Assembly (NCBI GenBank): GCA_014584695.1
Contig: JACTMI010000006.1
Coordinates: 1 to 64,000 of the forward strand
Direction of reading: 5' to 3'
Source of the DNA: Acidobacteriota bacterium
Lineage (GTDB): Bacteria > Acidobacteriota > Thermoanaerobaculia > Multivoradales > JAGPDF01
DNA: 64,000 nucleotides
The notes below the pieces were generated by a model, which worked only from the letters and a program-made list of their open reading frames with translations, did not search any database and had not been told where the DNA came from. Position numbers and translations under genes: made by a program. Below, piece after piece: positions 25,201-33,327 of the stretch. Each line of letters begins with the position of its first letter. Position 1 is the stretch's first letter.

Positions 25201-25276
25201 TCTCCGAGTCCGCCGCGGTCTCTAGTCTTTCCGACACACCGCGGCGACCACGCCGCGCTGTTGTCCGGAGACGACG

Positions 25277-25561
25277 ATGCGTAGGAGGTCCCTGACCCTG
25301 CCGGTCCTGGCGACCGCGACCGCGGTCGCCCTCCTGTCCGCTTGCGGCCACGCGATGACGATGATCCACGGAGCGGACGCGGCGACCGCAGTCGGCCTCG
25401 GGCCGCGGACGGCGGCGGAAGGCCGCTACGTCGCGACGCTCGCGACCGCGCGACCGCCGGGGCCTACGCCGTCCGAGCTGCGCCAGCGCGAGGCGTTCCT
25501 GCGCCCGCTGAGCGGGCCCTTCGAGCGCGGTGGCCCCGCCACGGCAAGTCCGACGTCGTGA
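25277..25561 (+). CDS. Small predicted lipoprotein
   Basis: 94 residues. A signal peptide ends in the lipobox 'LLSAC' (Cys22), so the mature protein is lipid-anchored. The rest has no recognised domain; it contains two Met residues and a His close to the anchor ('GHAMTMIHG'), which could bind metal but may be chance. It diverges from the AraC gene. Its stop overlaps the GTG of the next gene by four bases (GTGA), so the pair is co-translated. The lipobox and coupling support it as a real gene. Confidence 0.65.
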   Translation: MRRRSLTLPVLATATAVALLSACGHAMTMIHGADAATAVGLGPRTAAEGRYVATLATARPPGPTPSELRQREAFLRPLSGPFERGGPATASPTS

Positions 25562-25896
25562 GTCGGACCGTCGATCTCGTTCTCTGCGGTCGAGGCGACG
25601 CTCTTCTCGCCGTCGCGCTCGAGGCGATCCGGGACGGTCAGCGCATTCTCGTCGTGATGCGCACGGGCGACGCCCGCACCGCGCGCCAGCTCCGTCGTGC
25701 GCTCGGCAGCGCCGTGGACGGCGTCAGGGGCCGAGTCGCGGTCATGACGAACGCCGAGATCGTCTGTGTCGACGGCGTCGACGCCGTGGAGGCCGTACTC
25801 ATCCGGCAACTGCGGACGGGACGGATTCATGCCGTGAACGCCTCCGCATTCCGGTCGAGCACCGGATCTTCGGAATCCGCGGGGGGGCCGTCGTGA
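25558..25896 (+). CDS. Half-length thioredoxin-reductase-like (NADPH-domain) protein
   Basis: 112 residues from a GTG coupled to the lipoprotein gene. The sequence follows the inserted NADPH-binding domain of thioredoxin reductases. 'DLVLCGRGDALLAVALEAI' takes the place of 'VVVGGGDSAAEEAL', 'RILVVMRTGDARTARQLRRAL' matches the 'VTLVHRRD...RAS' strand-helix, and 'VMTNAEIVCVDGVDAVEAVLIR' matches '...NTEVVEIEGD...VEGVVVRN'. The FAD domain and CxxC are absent. The Gly-rich loop is degraded (CGRGD), so NADPH binding is doubtful. It may be a stand-alone sensor or a partner protein; I cannot name a function. Confidence 0.6.
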   Translation: MSRTVDLVLCGRGDALLAVALEAIRDGQRILVVMRTGDARTARQLRRALGSAVDGVRGRVAVMTNAEIVCVDGVDAVEAVLIRQLRTGRIHAVNASAFRSSTGSSESAGGPS

Positions 25897-25998
25897 ACCC
25901 GCCCGACACCCCTACGCTCACGCATCGTCCCGGCGCCTGCCGAGCACCCGACGCCACGACCGCACGCGCGGCTCGGCGCCCGTTGGGAGGAGGCCGGC

Positions 25999-26529
25999 AC
26001 GAGCGGAGGAGGTTTCAACTCCGGCGAGGTCTCGGTCGCCTATGGCGCCCCCGGAGGCTTCGATCTGTCCCGTTCGGTCCGCTTCTCGCAGAGCAGCATC
26101 TTCGCCGGCGAGAGCTCCGAGGCCGGCGACGAGTTCGGATTCTCGCTCGCTGCCGGCGATTTCGACCGTGACGGCCACGACGACTTGGCGATCGGTGCCC
26201 CCCACGAGGTCATCACCGGCACGGCGGACGGCCACGCGACCGTGATCATGGGATCTCCGAGCGGACTCCTGGCGAACCGTTGCCGCGGCATCACCGCCGG
26301 CCTGGAGGGCTTCCCCGGCAACGCCAACGAGCACTCCAAGAACTTCTCGTGGGCCCTCGCGGCGGGTGACTTCGACGGTGACGGCCACGCCGATCTCGCG
26401 ATCGGCGCGCCGTTCGAGACGGCGGGCACCGCTTCGGACGGCGGCGCGCAGACGATCCTCTACGGTGCGCTCTTCGCCGACGGCTTCGACAGCGGCAACC
26501 GGGACTTCTGGTCCTCCTGGGTGCCGTGA
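25999..26529 (+). pseudogene. 3' remnant of an FG-GAP repeat protein
   Basis: The frame is open from 25897 but has no plausible start. FG-GAP homology begins near 25999 ('GTSGGGFNSGEVSVAYG') and contains two calcium-type motifs, 'GDFDRDGHDDLAIGAP' and 'GDFDGDGHADLAIGAP'. It ends in 'FADGFDSGNRDFWSSWVP', the same tail as the intact FG-GAP proteins at 42954-46336. Those are about 550 residues; only about 175 remain here, with no signal peptide. The truncation point lies about 100 bases after the previous gene, marking a recombination junction. Confidence 0.72.
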
Positions 26530-26649
26530 CGCTCGCGCGCGCGCCGCACGAGCCGATGGGTTCGGGCGAGTCCGCGGAGCTTTCCGGTCTAAGTGTGGCA
26601 GCCGGCGCCGGCCATCGGCTGCCCAAGCTCCCGCCCGCCGGGCCGCCGC

Positions 26650-27897
26650 TCACCAGCGGCGCGGCACGTTGCGCACGCAGCGCAGGGTGTCCCGGGCGAT
26701 CAGCAGCTCCTCGTTGGTAGGGATGACATAGAGCTTGACGCGGCTCTCCGCCGTCCCGATCTCCCCCTCCTGGCCGCCGACAGCCGCCGCGTTGCGCTCG
26801 GCGTCGGGGGCGATGCCCAAGAACTCCAGGTCGCGGCAGATGCGCGCGCGCACGTCGGGCGAGTTCTCGCCGATGCCGCCGGTGAAGACGATCGCGTCGG
26901 CGCCGTTCATGCGCGCCAGATACGAGCCCAGGTACTTCTTCACCCGCAGGCAGAAGATCTCGATCGCCAGGTGCGCGCGGCGGTCCTGGTGCTCACTCTC
27001 CTCCTCCAGCAGATCGCGCATGTCGTTGGTCAGGCCCGAGATGCCGAGCAGCCCGGAGCGCTTGTTGAGCAACCCGTCGAGCTCCTCGAACGACATCCCC
27101 TCCTTGTGGTGCAGGAACTCCAGCACCGAGGCGTCGATGTCGCCGCAGCGGGTGCCCATCACCAGGCCCTCGACCGGCGTCAATCCCATCGAGGTGTCGA
27201 TCGACTCGCCGGCGCGGATGGCGCACACCGAGCAGCCGTTGCCGAGGTGGACGGTGACGATGTTCGTCTCCTCGTGGGTCTTGCCGGAAAGCTGGCGGTA
27301 GCGGTAGGCGACGTAGCGGTGCGAGGTGCCGTGGAAGCCATAGCGACGCACCTTGTGACGGACGTAGAGCTGGTAGGGGATGGCGTAGAGGAACGACTCC
27401 GGCGGCATCGTCGAGTGGAACGAGGTGTCGAACACCGCGACCTGCGGGACGCCGGGTCCGAACAGCTCGCGCGCCGAATAGATGCCCTTCAAGTTGGCCG
27501 GATTGTGCAGCGGCGCCAAGTCGATGCAGTCCTCGATCTGGGCGATCGTCGCCTCGTCGATGACCACGGAGCGGGTCAGCTTCTCGCCGCCGTGGACGAT
27601 GCGATGGCCGATGGCGTGGATGTCGGCGAGCGACTGGATGCCCGGCACTCCGGACTCCGGCGAGACCAGCCAGCGCAGCACGTGGTCGAGGGCGAGCCGG
27701 TGGTCGCGCAGCGGCGCGGCGCGCCGCACCGCCGGCTTGCCTTCGGCGCGCAGGGTGATCAGCGCCTCGCTGCCGATGCGCTCGACGACACCCCGCGCCA
27801 GCGCGCGATCCTCGTTGCGGTCGATCACCTCGAGGTCGGTCGAGATGACCTGGAACTTGAGCGAAGAGCTGCCGCAATTGAGCACGAGGATGTTCAT
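26650..27897 (-). CDS. ackA: Acetate kinase
   Basis: Interconverts acetate plus ATP and acetyl phosphate, 415 residues, cytoplasmic. Diagnostic segments: 'MNILVLNCGSSSLKFQV', 'HRIVHGGEKL', 'VFDTSFHSTMPP', 'YGFHGTSHRYVA', 'HLGNGCSVCAI' and 'FTGGIGENSP'. The usual 'HLGNGASI' is here HLGNGCSV, a conservative change also seen elsewhere. It faces pta across 90 bases, so the Pta-AckA pathway is divergently transcribed rather than in one operon. Confidence 0.97.
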   Translation of the reverse strand: MNILVLNCGSSSLKFQVISTDLEVIDRNEDRALARGVVERIGSEALITLRAEGKPAVRRAAPLRDHRLALDHVLRWLVSPESGVPGIQSLADIHAIGHRIVHGGEKLTRSVVIDEATIAQIEDCIDLAPLHNPANLKGIYSARELFGPGVPQVAVFDTSFHSTMPPESFLYAIPYQLYVRHKVRRYGFHGTSHRYVAYRYRQLSGKTHEETNIVTVHLGNGCSVCAIRAGESIDTSMGLTPVEGLVMGTRCGDIDASVLEFLHHKEGMSFEELDGLLNKRSGLLGISGLTNDMRDLLEEESEHQDRRAHLAIEIFCLRVKKYLGSYLARMNGADAIVFTGGIGENSPDVRARICRDLEFLGIAPDAERNAAAVGGQEGEIGTAESRVKLYVIPTNEELLIARDTLRCVRNVPRRW

Positions 27898-27987
27898 GGG
27901 GGCATGGTAGGGCCTTTGCCGCGGCGCGGCAAGTAGAATGGCGGGTGCGGCTCCGTCCGGAGCCGCCGTTTCCGAAAGGACCCCACC

Positions 27988-28959
27988 ATGAACCTCATCG
28001 CAGCCGCCCGCGCCCGGGTCCGCGGTCGCGGCGCCCGTATCGTCTACCCGGAAGGCCATGACGAGCGCGCCCAGCGCGCCGCCGCCTTCCTCGCCGCCGA
28101 GGGCCTCGCCCAACCGACCCTGCTCGGCCCGCAGGCCGCGATCCGCGCCGCCGCCCAAGCCCACGATCTGTCGCTCGCGGGCGTCACCCTCCGTGATCCG
28201 GAGTCCGACCCGGAGACCGCGCGCCTGGCCGAGCTCTACCTCGACCTGCGCCGCGCCAAGGGGGCCACCCCCGAGCTCGCCGCCGCGCGCGCCCGTCAGC
28301 GCCACTACTTCGGCGCCCTGCTGGTGCGCGCCGGCGAGGCCGAGGGGATGGTCTCCGGCCTCGACAGCGAGACCAAGCCGTTCCTGCCCGCCTTCGAGGT
28401 GATCGGCATGAAGCCCGGCTTCCGGCGCGTCTCCTCGGTGTTCCTCATGACCTGGTCGGAGAAGGTCTACTTCTACGCCGACTGCTCGGTCAACATCGAC
28501 CCCGACGCCGCGACGCTCGCCGAGATCGGCCGCGCCACCGCCGCCACCGCCCGCGCCTTCGGCCACGCACCGCGGGTCGCTTTTCTCTCCTTCTCCACCC
28601 GCGGCAGCGCCACCCATCCCCTCGTCGACAAGGCGCGCGAGGCGGCGCGCCTCTGCCGCGAGGCGGAGCCCGATCTACTCGCCGACGGCGAGCTGCAGTT
28701 CGATGCCGCGATCGTGCCGGCGGTCGCCGCCAAGAAGTGCGCCGACAGCCCGCTCGAGGGCCGCGCCAACGTCTTCGTCTTCCCGGATCTCGACGCCGGC
28801 AACATCGCCTACAAGATCACCGAGCGCTTGGGCGGCGCGCAGGCGATCGGGCCGGTCCTCCAGGGCCTCGCCCGGCCGGTCAACGACGTCTCGCGCGGCT
28901 GCTCCTGGCAGGACCTCGCCGACATCGGCGTGATCACCGCGCTGCAGGCGCAGGGTTAG
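27988..28959 (+). CDS. pta: Phosphate acetyltransferase
   Basis: Converts acetyl-CoA and phosphate to acetyl phosphate, 323 residues, the short single-domain class. '[18 protein letters not shown]' opens the PTA_PTB fold; '[21 protein letters not shown]', '[23 protein letters not shown]' and '[30 protein letters not shown]' are family segments (the last at about 267-296). Together with ackA it allows ATP formation from acetyl-CoA or acetate assimilation. GAAAGGACC lies before the ATG. Confidence 0.95.
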   Translation: MNLIAAARARVRGRGARIVYPEGHDERAQRAAAFLAAEGLAQPTLLGPQAAIRAAAQAHDLSLAGVTLRDPESDPETARLAELYLDLRRAKGATPELAAARARQRHYFGALLVRAGEAEGMVSGLDSETKPFLPAFEVIGMKPGFRRVSSVFLMTWSEKVYFYADCSVNIDPDAATLAEIGRATAATARAFGHAPRVAFLSFSTRGSATHPLVDKAREAARLCREAEPDLLADGELQFDAAIVPAVAAKKCADSPLEGRANVFVFPDLDAGNIAYKITERLGGAQAIGPVLQGLARPVNDVSRGCSWQDLADIGVITALQAQG

Positions 28960-29032
28960 CCGGCGTACCCTCCGGCAGGGCCCGCGACGCCAGGTCGCAA
29001 GCCGCGTCGTCGGCCGCGGCTGCGTAGCGCCG

Positions 29033-29839
29033 TCATCGCTGCCGCCGGCAGGGTTCTTCGCGATCCAGGAAGGCTTCCCAGAGGCTCTCCCAGACCTTCC
29101 AGTCGTGCCCCCCGGGATGGGTGTAGACCCGCTCGGGCGGCAGCGCGCTCACCAGCAGGCGGTTGGAGCGGTCGAAGGCGTCCGCGGTGCCCCAGCCGAG
29201 GTGCAATGGGACTTTCTGTTCGCCCGCCAGCCAGGGCGCCAACCAACTCCACAGCTCCCGGCCGACATCGTCGTCGTCGACTCGACTCGGGGGCCGCCAG
29301 CGGGCCGGCCCACCCGCCGCCGCGATCTCGTCGATCACCTCCTCCGGGCCGAGGTAGGGGGCCAGGACGAACACGCCCGCCAGGTCCTCTGGGTGGTGTT
29401 TCAGGTAGAGCAGGCCGCCGATCCCCCCGAGCGAGCTGCCGACCAGCCAGATCGTGTCGTACCCGGCAGCGCGCGCCGGTGCCACGACGTCGAGACGCAG
29501 ACGCTCGACCACCGATCGGTCCCGGTAGTAGCCGAAATGGGCATCGACCGCCACGAGATCGAGGGCCAGACTCCGCGCCGCCACGGCGCTCGCGAAGCCG
29601 GCCTCGGCAAACTTCTCGGGGGCGTTCAGTCGTCCCGGCAAGAGGACCGCGAGACACCGGCTCTCATCACCCTTGACGAGCTCGAGGGTGCGCATCGGTA
29701 CGGCGGGCCGGCCGATCGGCACACAGGCGGTCAGGGCCAATCCGGTAGCAACCAGCGTCGCGCCGGCCAGGCTCCTGGACGACAGCCCGATCATGAAGCC
29801 ACGGCTACTGCTCGAGACGGCGTGCAAAGTGCCTTGCAT
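29033..29839 (-). CDS. Alpha/beta-hydrolase lipoprotein
   Basis: 268 residues. A lipobox 'LALTAC' puts the lipidated Cys at about residue 39. The hydrolase core has 'CLAVLLPGRLNAPEKFAEAGFAS', nucleophile elbow 'LVGSSLGGIGGLLYL' (GxSxG) and a terminal 'THPGGHDWKVWESLW' with the likely catalytic His. The acid is probably the Asp in 'GWGTADAFDRSN'. ATG at 29839 is chosen because AAGGAGG lies ten bases upstream; the inner ATG at 29794 would give a more usual short signal but has no ribosome site. An esterase or serine hydrolase at the membrane, substrate unknown. Confidence 0.82.
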   Translation of the reverse strand: MQGTLHAVSSSSRGFMIGLSSRSLAGATLVATGLALTACVPIGRPAVPMRTLELVKGDESRCLAVLLPGRLNAPEKFAEAGFASAVAARSLALDLVAVDAHFGYYRDRSVVERLRLDVVAPARAAGYDTIWLVGSSLGGIGGLLYLKHHPEDLAGVFVLAPYLGPEEVIDEIAAAGGPARWRPPSRVDDDDVGRELWSWLAPWLAGEQKVPLHLGWGTADAFDRSNRLLVSALPPERVYTHPGGHDWKVWESLWEAFLDREEPCRRQR

Positions 29840-29894
29840 TCTGACGCTGCCTCCTTGCTGCCTCGGGCCCTGCCCCCCCCCGTCGCCGCCGCGT

Positions 29895-30302
29895 TCAGCC
29901 CAGCCTCCGGGCGAGGAAGAAACCCACGGCCGCCACGGTTCCCGTCAGGACCATTCCCCAAGCCATGTCGACAGCGGCGACAAGGGGCGGGAACCCCCGC
30001 AGGGTGGCGAGATTGGTCAGGTCATAGGTCGCATAGGTTACGAGACCGAAGAGAGCGCCCAACACCACCACCCGGCGCAGGGACCCGCTTTCGAGGGCGG
30101 GAAAGACGACGAAGAGCAAGATCCCGCCGACGAAGAGAAGATAGAAGGCGAGCGCTGCCGCCCAGTTGACCTGCTCGGAGAGGATCGGGCCGAGCTGCTT
30201 CTGGTAGAAACCCTTCGCCACGACTCCGAGCCAGAGCATGTCGACGGCGAAGAAGAACACCGTGGTCAGCAGGTAGGTCGAAGCGATTCTGGCAAGGCTC
30301 AT
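29895..30302 (-). CDS. DUF2177 membrane protein
   Basis: 135 residues, four transmembrane helices. The family pattern is visible: 'LLTTVFFFAVDMLWLGVVAKGFY', 'LGPILSEQVNWAAALAFYLLFV' and 'TYATYDLTNLATLRGFPPLVAAVDMAWG' (the last at about 90-117). DUF2177 is conserved but uncharacterised; related proteins often accompany light- or stress-response genes such as photolyase or BLUF genes, which fits the neighbouring BLUF gene. GAAGGAGT precedes the ATG. Confidence 0.87.
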   Translation of the reverse strand: MSLARIASTYLLTTVFFFAVDMLWLGVVAKGFYQKQLGPILSEQVNWAAALAFYLLFVGGILLFVVFPALESGSLRRVVVLGALFGLVTYATYDLTNLATLRGFPPLVAAVDMAWGMVLTGTVAAVGFFLARRLG

Positions 30303-30460
30303 CGAGTGGACTCCTTCGAGCGACGGCGGTCTCCGTTACGGGCACGGCGCCGGACCGCTGCGCGCTCTCCAGCTCCGGCGGATGCTCCAGGGCATCGCAG
30401 ACCGGGGCCGATCTCTGGAGGGCGAGCGGCGCCCCGGCCGCGCTCTGGCAGGGGCAGCGG

Positions 30461-30898
30461 CTACGAACCGTCGCGGCTGACGATCGCCGCGCTCGCCATC
30501 AGCTCTTCCAGGAGGGCGAGGGCCGCCTTGCCGCTCATCGCGAACGGGTCGAGGACCGCGGTCTCCGAGAACCTCAGGACGGTGCCCAGGTTGACCCGGT
30601 TCAGGTTCACGACGCCCATCCGCCAGGTCGCGAAACGCCGCTCGCCGATCTCGGCGTAGTCGAGAAGAGTGACGTCCTTGTGGCGCGGGTCGCGCACGAT
30701 GCGGTTGTAGAGCTCGTTGACCACGGCGCGGCCCCCCTCGAGCACCTGGAGGAAGACTTTCCCCTCGGAGGAGGTGCAGAGGACGCCGGTGAGGCCGTGC
30801 GCCGCGTTGTAGGCGGCGGCCTGCTCGAGGATCGAGGCGACGAGGGCGTCGTCGACCGGGGCGTTCGCGCGGCTGGCGTAGAGGAGGCGGACGAGCAT
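30461..30898 (-). CDS. BLUF-domain blue-light photoreceptor
   Basis: 145 residues: an FAD-binding BLUF domain (about 1-95) plus a short helical cap. The photoactive residues are in place, namely Tyr7 ('LLYAS'), Asn31 ('AYNAAHGLTGVL'), Gln51 ('FLQVLEG') and Trp92/Met94 ('TWRMG'). The Tyr-Asn and Gln-Trp spacings equal those in AppA. No output domain is attached, so it must act on a partner protein. It starts 11 bases after folE on the same strand, so the two form an operon. The C-terminal helix may be the partner contact. Confidence 0.92.
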   Translation of the reverse strand: MLVRLLYASRANAPVDDALVASILEQAAAYNAAHGLTGVLCTSSEGKVFLQVLEGGRAVVNELYNRIVRDPRHKDVTLLDYAEIGERRFATWRMGVVNLNRVNLGTVLRFSETAVLDPFAMSGKAALALLEELMASAAIVSRDGS

Positions 30899-30909
30899 TT
30901 CTTCTCTCC

Positions 30910-31641
30910 CTACTTCATCCGGCCCGCCAGCAGCGAGAGGAACTCGCGCCGGAGGTCCGGGTTCTTCAGGAACGAGCCGCGCATGATGCTGTTCGTCATC
31001 TTCGAGTCCGAGTCCTTCACGCCGCGCCACTTCATGCAGTAGTGGTCGGCCTCCATCACGACGGCGAGGCCGTCGGGTTGCATTTTGTCCTGCAGGAGCT
31101 CGGCGACCTCGGTGATCGCCTCCTCCTGGATCTGCGGCCGGGCCATCACCCACTCCACGAGGCGGGCGTACTTCGAGAGGCCGATGAGGGCGGAGTGCTC
31201 GTTGGGCATCACGCCGACCCAGACCCGGCCGATGATCGGGCAGAGGTGGTGGGAGCAGGCGCTCCGCACGTTGATCGGACCGACGATCATGAGCTCGTTC
31301 AGCCGGCCCACGTTCGGGAACTCGGTCACCGGCGGCTGCGTTCCGTAGCGGCCCGCGAAGACCTCGTTGAGGTACATCTTGGCCACGCGGCGGGCCGTCT
31401 CCCGCGTGTTGTGGTCGCCCGCGGTGTCGATGACGAGCGCCTTCAGCACCTCCTCGAGCTTCGCGGCGACCTCCAGCCGGAGTTGCTCGAGCTCCCCGTC
31501 CTCGATGTAGGCGGCGATGTTGTCGTTGGCGCGGAAGCGGCCGCGCGCCTTGCGGATGCGCTCCCGGATGCGGTCGGCGACAGGCGTCTGTCCGTCGGCG
31601 CTCCGGCTCGCGGGCCCTACCGCCCCGGCTTGGCTCGACAT
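30910..31641 (-). CDS. folE: GTP cyclohydrolase I
   Basis: First enzyme of tetrahydrofolate/pterin synthesis, 243 residues, with an N-terminal extension of about 45 residues. The zinc site is 'SACSHHLCPIIGRVWVGVMP' (Cys-x-x-His plus Cys), and 'DTAGDHNTRETARRVAKMY', 'IGLSKYARLVEWVMARPQIQ' and 'VVMEADHYCMKWRGVKD' are all present. The ATG at 31641 follows CGGGAG. Co-transcription with a BLUF receptor is unusual and suggests light-linked pterin or folate supply, perhaps for photolyase cofactor. Confidence 0.96.
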   Translation of the reverse strand: MSSQAGAVGPASRSADGQTPVADRIRERIRKARGRFRANDNIAAYIEDGELEQLRLEVAAKLEEVLKALVIDTAGDHNTRETARRVAKMYLNEVFAGRYGTQPPVTEFPNVGRLNELMIVGPINVRSACSHHLCPIIGRVWVGVMPNEHSALIGLSKYARLVEWVMARPQIQEEAITEVAELLQDKMQPDGLAVVMEADHYCMKWRGVKDSDSKMTNSIMRGSFLKNPDLRREFLSLLAGRMK

Positions 31642-31809
31642 GGGCGCGATCTCCCGAAAAAAGGCTACCACGCGCCCGCGGCGCCGCATTCCGATCCGGG
31701 GCCGGAAGAGCGGCTGATCCGCTCGATCGCCAGATGCAGGAAGTCGTCTGCGCCCTGGCACGAAGGCGACCCACGCCGCGACGGTCAGCCGGTGGGCGCT
31801 CCTCGTGGA

Positions 31810-32283
31810 CTAGCCCTCTCGTCCCGGGTGCGACGGCAACTGCGCCGGCCGCGCCCCGCGGACGAACGTGCGCCAGGCGTAGCCCCACGGGATCACCAGC
31901 GCCAGCAGCGGCAGGGCGAGGAAGGACTCGGCGATCGGCTGCGCGGCCGAGCCCGCCAGCGTCCCGGCCGACCAGAGCGGCGCCGCGACGAAGGCGAGCC
32001 AGATCGACTTGTAGCCGAGGGTGAAGAACAGCAGCGGCAGCCAGCGCAGCGGCTGGAAGAGGCCGAAGAGCGCGAGGCCGGGGTAGGTGGCCCACACCGA
32101 CCAGGCGACCGCGGACAGCGGCGCCCACTCCCCCTGGTGCGACAGCAGCACCCGCCAGGCGGTCGGCGCGACGAACAGCAGCATGAGGAGATAGAAGAGC
32201 CGCAGGCCCCAGATCTGGATGGGGCGCACGCCCTCGTGGCGAAGCGGATCGGAGCGGAAGGCGCGGGCGAAGTCCATGATCAT
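31810..32283 (-). CDS. Hypothetical membrane protein downstream of XRE regulator
   Basis: 157 residues, four hydrophobic helices ('LRLFYLLMLLFVAPTAWRVLL', 'LSAVAWSVWATYPGLALFGLF', 'LPLLFFTLGYKSIWLAFVAAP', 'FLALPLLALVIPWGYAW'). I do not recognise a named family with certainty. The ATG overlaps the XRE stop by four bases, so it is the third gene of the DUF2975-XRE operon. An alternative ATG two codons in (32277) is possible. Probably a membrane partner of the same system. Confidence 0.8.
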   Translation of the reverse strand: MIMDFARAFRSDPLRHEGVRPIQIWGLRLFYLLMLLFVAPTAWRVLLSHQGEWAPLSAVAWSVWATYPGLALFGLFQPLRWLPLLFFTLGYKSIWLAFVAAPLWSAGTLAGSAAQPIAESFLALPLLALVIPWGYAWRTFVRGARPAQLPSHPGREG

Positions 32284-32546
32284 TTCTCCGGGTTGGCGGT
32301 GGCCGGGTCGGGTCCCGGAGGCAGGGCGTCCTGCCCCGGGACCTCGCGGCGAAACTCCAGCAGCTCGCCCGGCTGGCAGTCGAGCGCGGCGCAGATCGAG
32401 TCGAGGGTGGAGAAGCGGATCGCCCGGGCCTTGCCGGTCTTGAGGATCGACAGGTTGGCGACGGTGATGTCGACGCGCGCGGCCAGCTCGGTGAGCGTCA
32501 TGCGCCGCTCGTGCAGCTTCTCGTCGAGGCGCACCAGGATCGGCAC
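32280..32546 (-). CDS. XRE-family HTH regulator
   Basis: 88 residues starting with GTG. The helix-turn-helix covers about 14-60: 'MTLTELAARVDITVANLSILKTG' and 'STLDSICAALDCQPGELLEF'. This is the compact YozG-like type that pairs with DUF2975 membrane proteins. It lies one base after the DUF2975 gene. A strong AT-rich inverted repeat upstream of the operon is its likely binding site, making the operon autoregulated. Confidence 0.92.
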   Translation of the reverse strand: MPILVRLDEKLHERRMTLTELAARVDITVANLSILKTGKARAIRFSTLDSICAALDCQPGELLEFRREVPGQDALPPGPDPATANPEK

Positions 32547-32547
32547 G

Positions 32548-33060
32548 TCACACCGTGCCTTCGAGGTCGGCCCGCATGCGCGCGCCGTGCGCGAACACGC
32601 CGGCGAGCACGAACAGCAGCAGCACCGCGAGCCACGGCGCGAACGAGAACGCGTCGATGCGCCCCGCCTCCCACACCGCCGCCGCGATCGCGGCGACGAC
32701 CAGGCGCAGCAGCTCGAGCGCCAGCACGCGCCACGCGATCTGGGTCAGACGCTCGGCGTTCTCAAGGATGAACGGGTCGCCGTCGCGCACGGTCTCGACG
32801 ATCGCCAGCAGCCGCCGCAGGATCGTGTGCGCGATCGCCGCGCCGACCAGGCCGACGACCACGATCGCGCGCAGCCCCTGGCCGACCAGCGGGTGCGCGT
32901 TCACCATGTCGAAGCCGAGCGGCCGCGCCGGCCAATCCGCGATGAAGAAGCTCGAGACCAGCAGCCCCGCGATGACCAGGGCATACAGGACATTGAGGAC
33001 GATCAGGCCCCGGGTGACCGGGCGGGCGAGGGCGAGGGCGTGGGCGCTGGTGCGGGTCAT
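32548..33060 (-). CDS. DUF2975 membrane protein
   Basis: 170 residues with four transmembrane helices. Family features: 'VTRGLIVLNVLYALVIAGLLVSSF' at the N-terminus, a central 'DGDPFILENAERLTQIAWRVLALEL' (the 'G.PF...N...L..I' signature of DUF2975) and a terminal pair of helices ending 'LAGVFAHGARMRADLEGTV'. DUF2975 with a linked XRE regulator is a widespread but poorly understood pair. It is the first gene of the operon, 17 bases after the large operator. Confidence 0.9.
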   Translation of the reverse strand: MTRTSAHALALARPVTRGLIVLNVLYALVIAGLLVSSFFIADWPARPLGFDMVNAHPLVGQGLRAIVVVGLVGAAIAHTILRRLLAIVETVRDGDPFILENAERLTQIAWRVLALELLRLVVAAIAAAVWEAGRIDAFSFAPWLAVLLLFVLAGVFAHGARMRADLEGTV

Positions 33061-33076
33061 GGCGGGGTCTCCGGCG

Positions 33077-33113
33077 TATCGTTAAACAATACTAAGCATA
33101 TTGTTAAACGATA
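33077..33113. promoter_or_regulatory. 37-bp AT-rich operator of the DUF2975-XRE operon
   Basis: Two 15-base arms, TATCGTTAAACAATA (33077-33091) and TATTGTTAAACGATA (33099-33113), are inverted with one central mismatch and a 7-base spacer. Each arm also carries GTTAAAC as a direct copy (33081-33087, 33103-33109). The stretch is about 70 percent AT in GC-rich surroundings and lies directly before the DUF2975 start. Confidence 0.82.
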
Positions 33114-33230
33114 TGCAAGCTCGACAGCCGACTCGTCGAATCTGGGGGTAAAGGCTGGCCGCAAACGGTTTCCGCCCCCGTGCGCGGGAACTCCCCACCG
33201 AGTGGGCCACCTACCGCATCCCCGGGGGGG

Positions 33231-33300
33231 GGAGCAGACTCGGGCGGTAACCGGAGGGGCGAGCTCCGGTACCCCTAACGACGCGGCGCGCTGGGCGCCC
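33231..33300. repeat. Dispersed repeat family 2, copy A
   Basis: This stretch aligns with 40117-40186 over 70 bases with one single-base gap, roughly three quarters identical. Shared blocks include GGAGCAG, GTAACCG, GGCGAG, GGTACCC, GACGCGGCGC and CTGGGCGCC. Both copies are intergenic and upstream of genes. Function unknown. Confidence 0.6.
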
Positions 33301-33327
33301 TGCGTCCCCATTCGAGCAGATACCGAA

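Noticed and set aside
26735-27936. Plus-strand frames opposite ackA
   Set aside because: They are shadows of the acetate kinase gene, which matches its family along the whole length.
31642-31809. A folate or pterin riboswitch before folE
   Set aside because: I could not find the conserved THF or preQ1/pterin aptamer core; only a ribosome site and a short A-run are visible.
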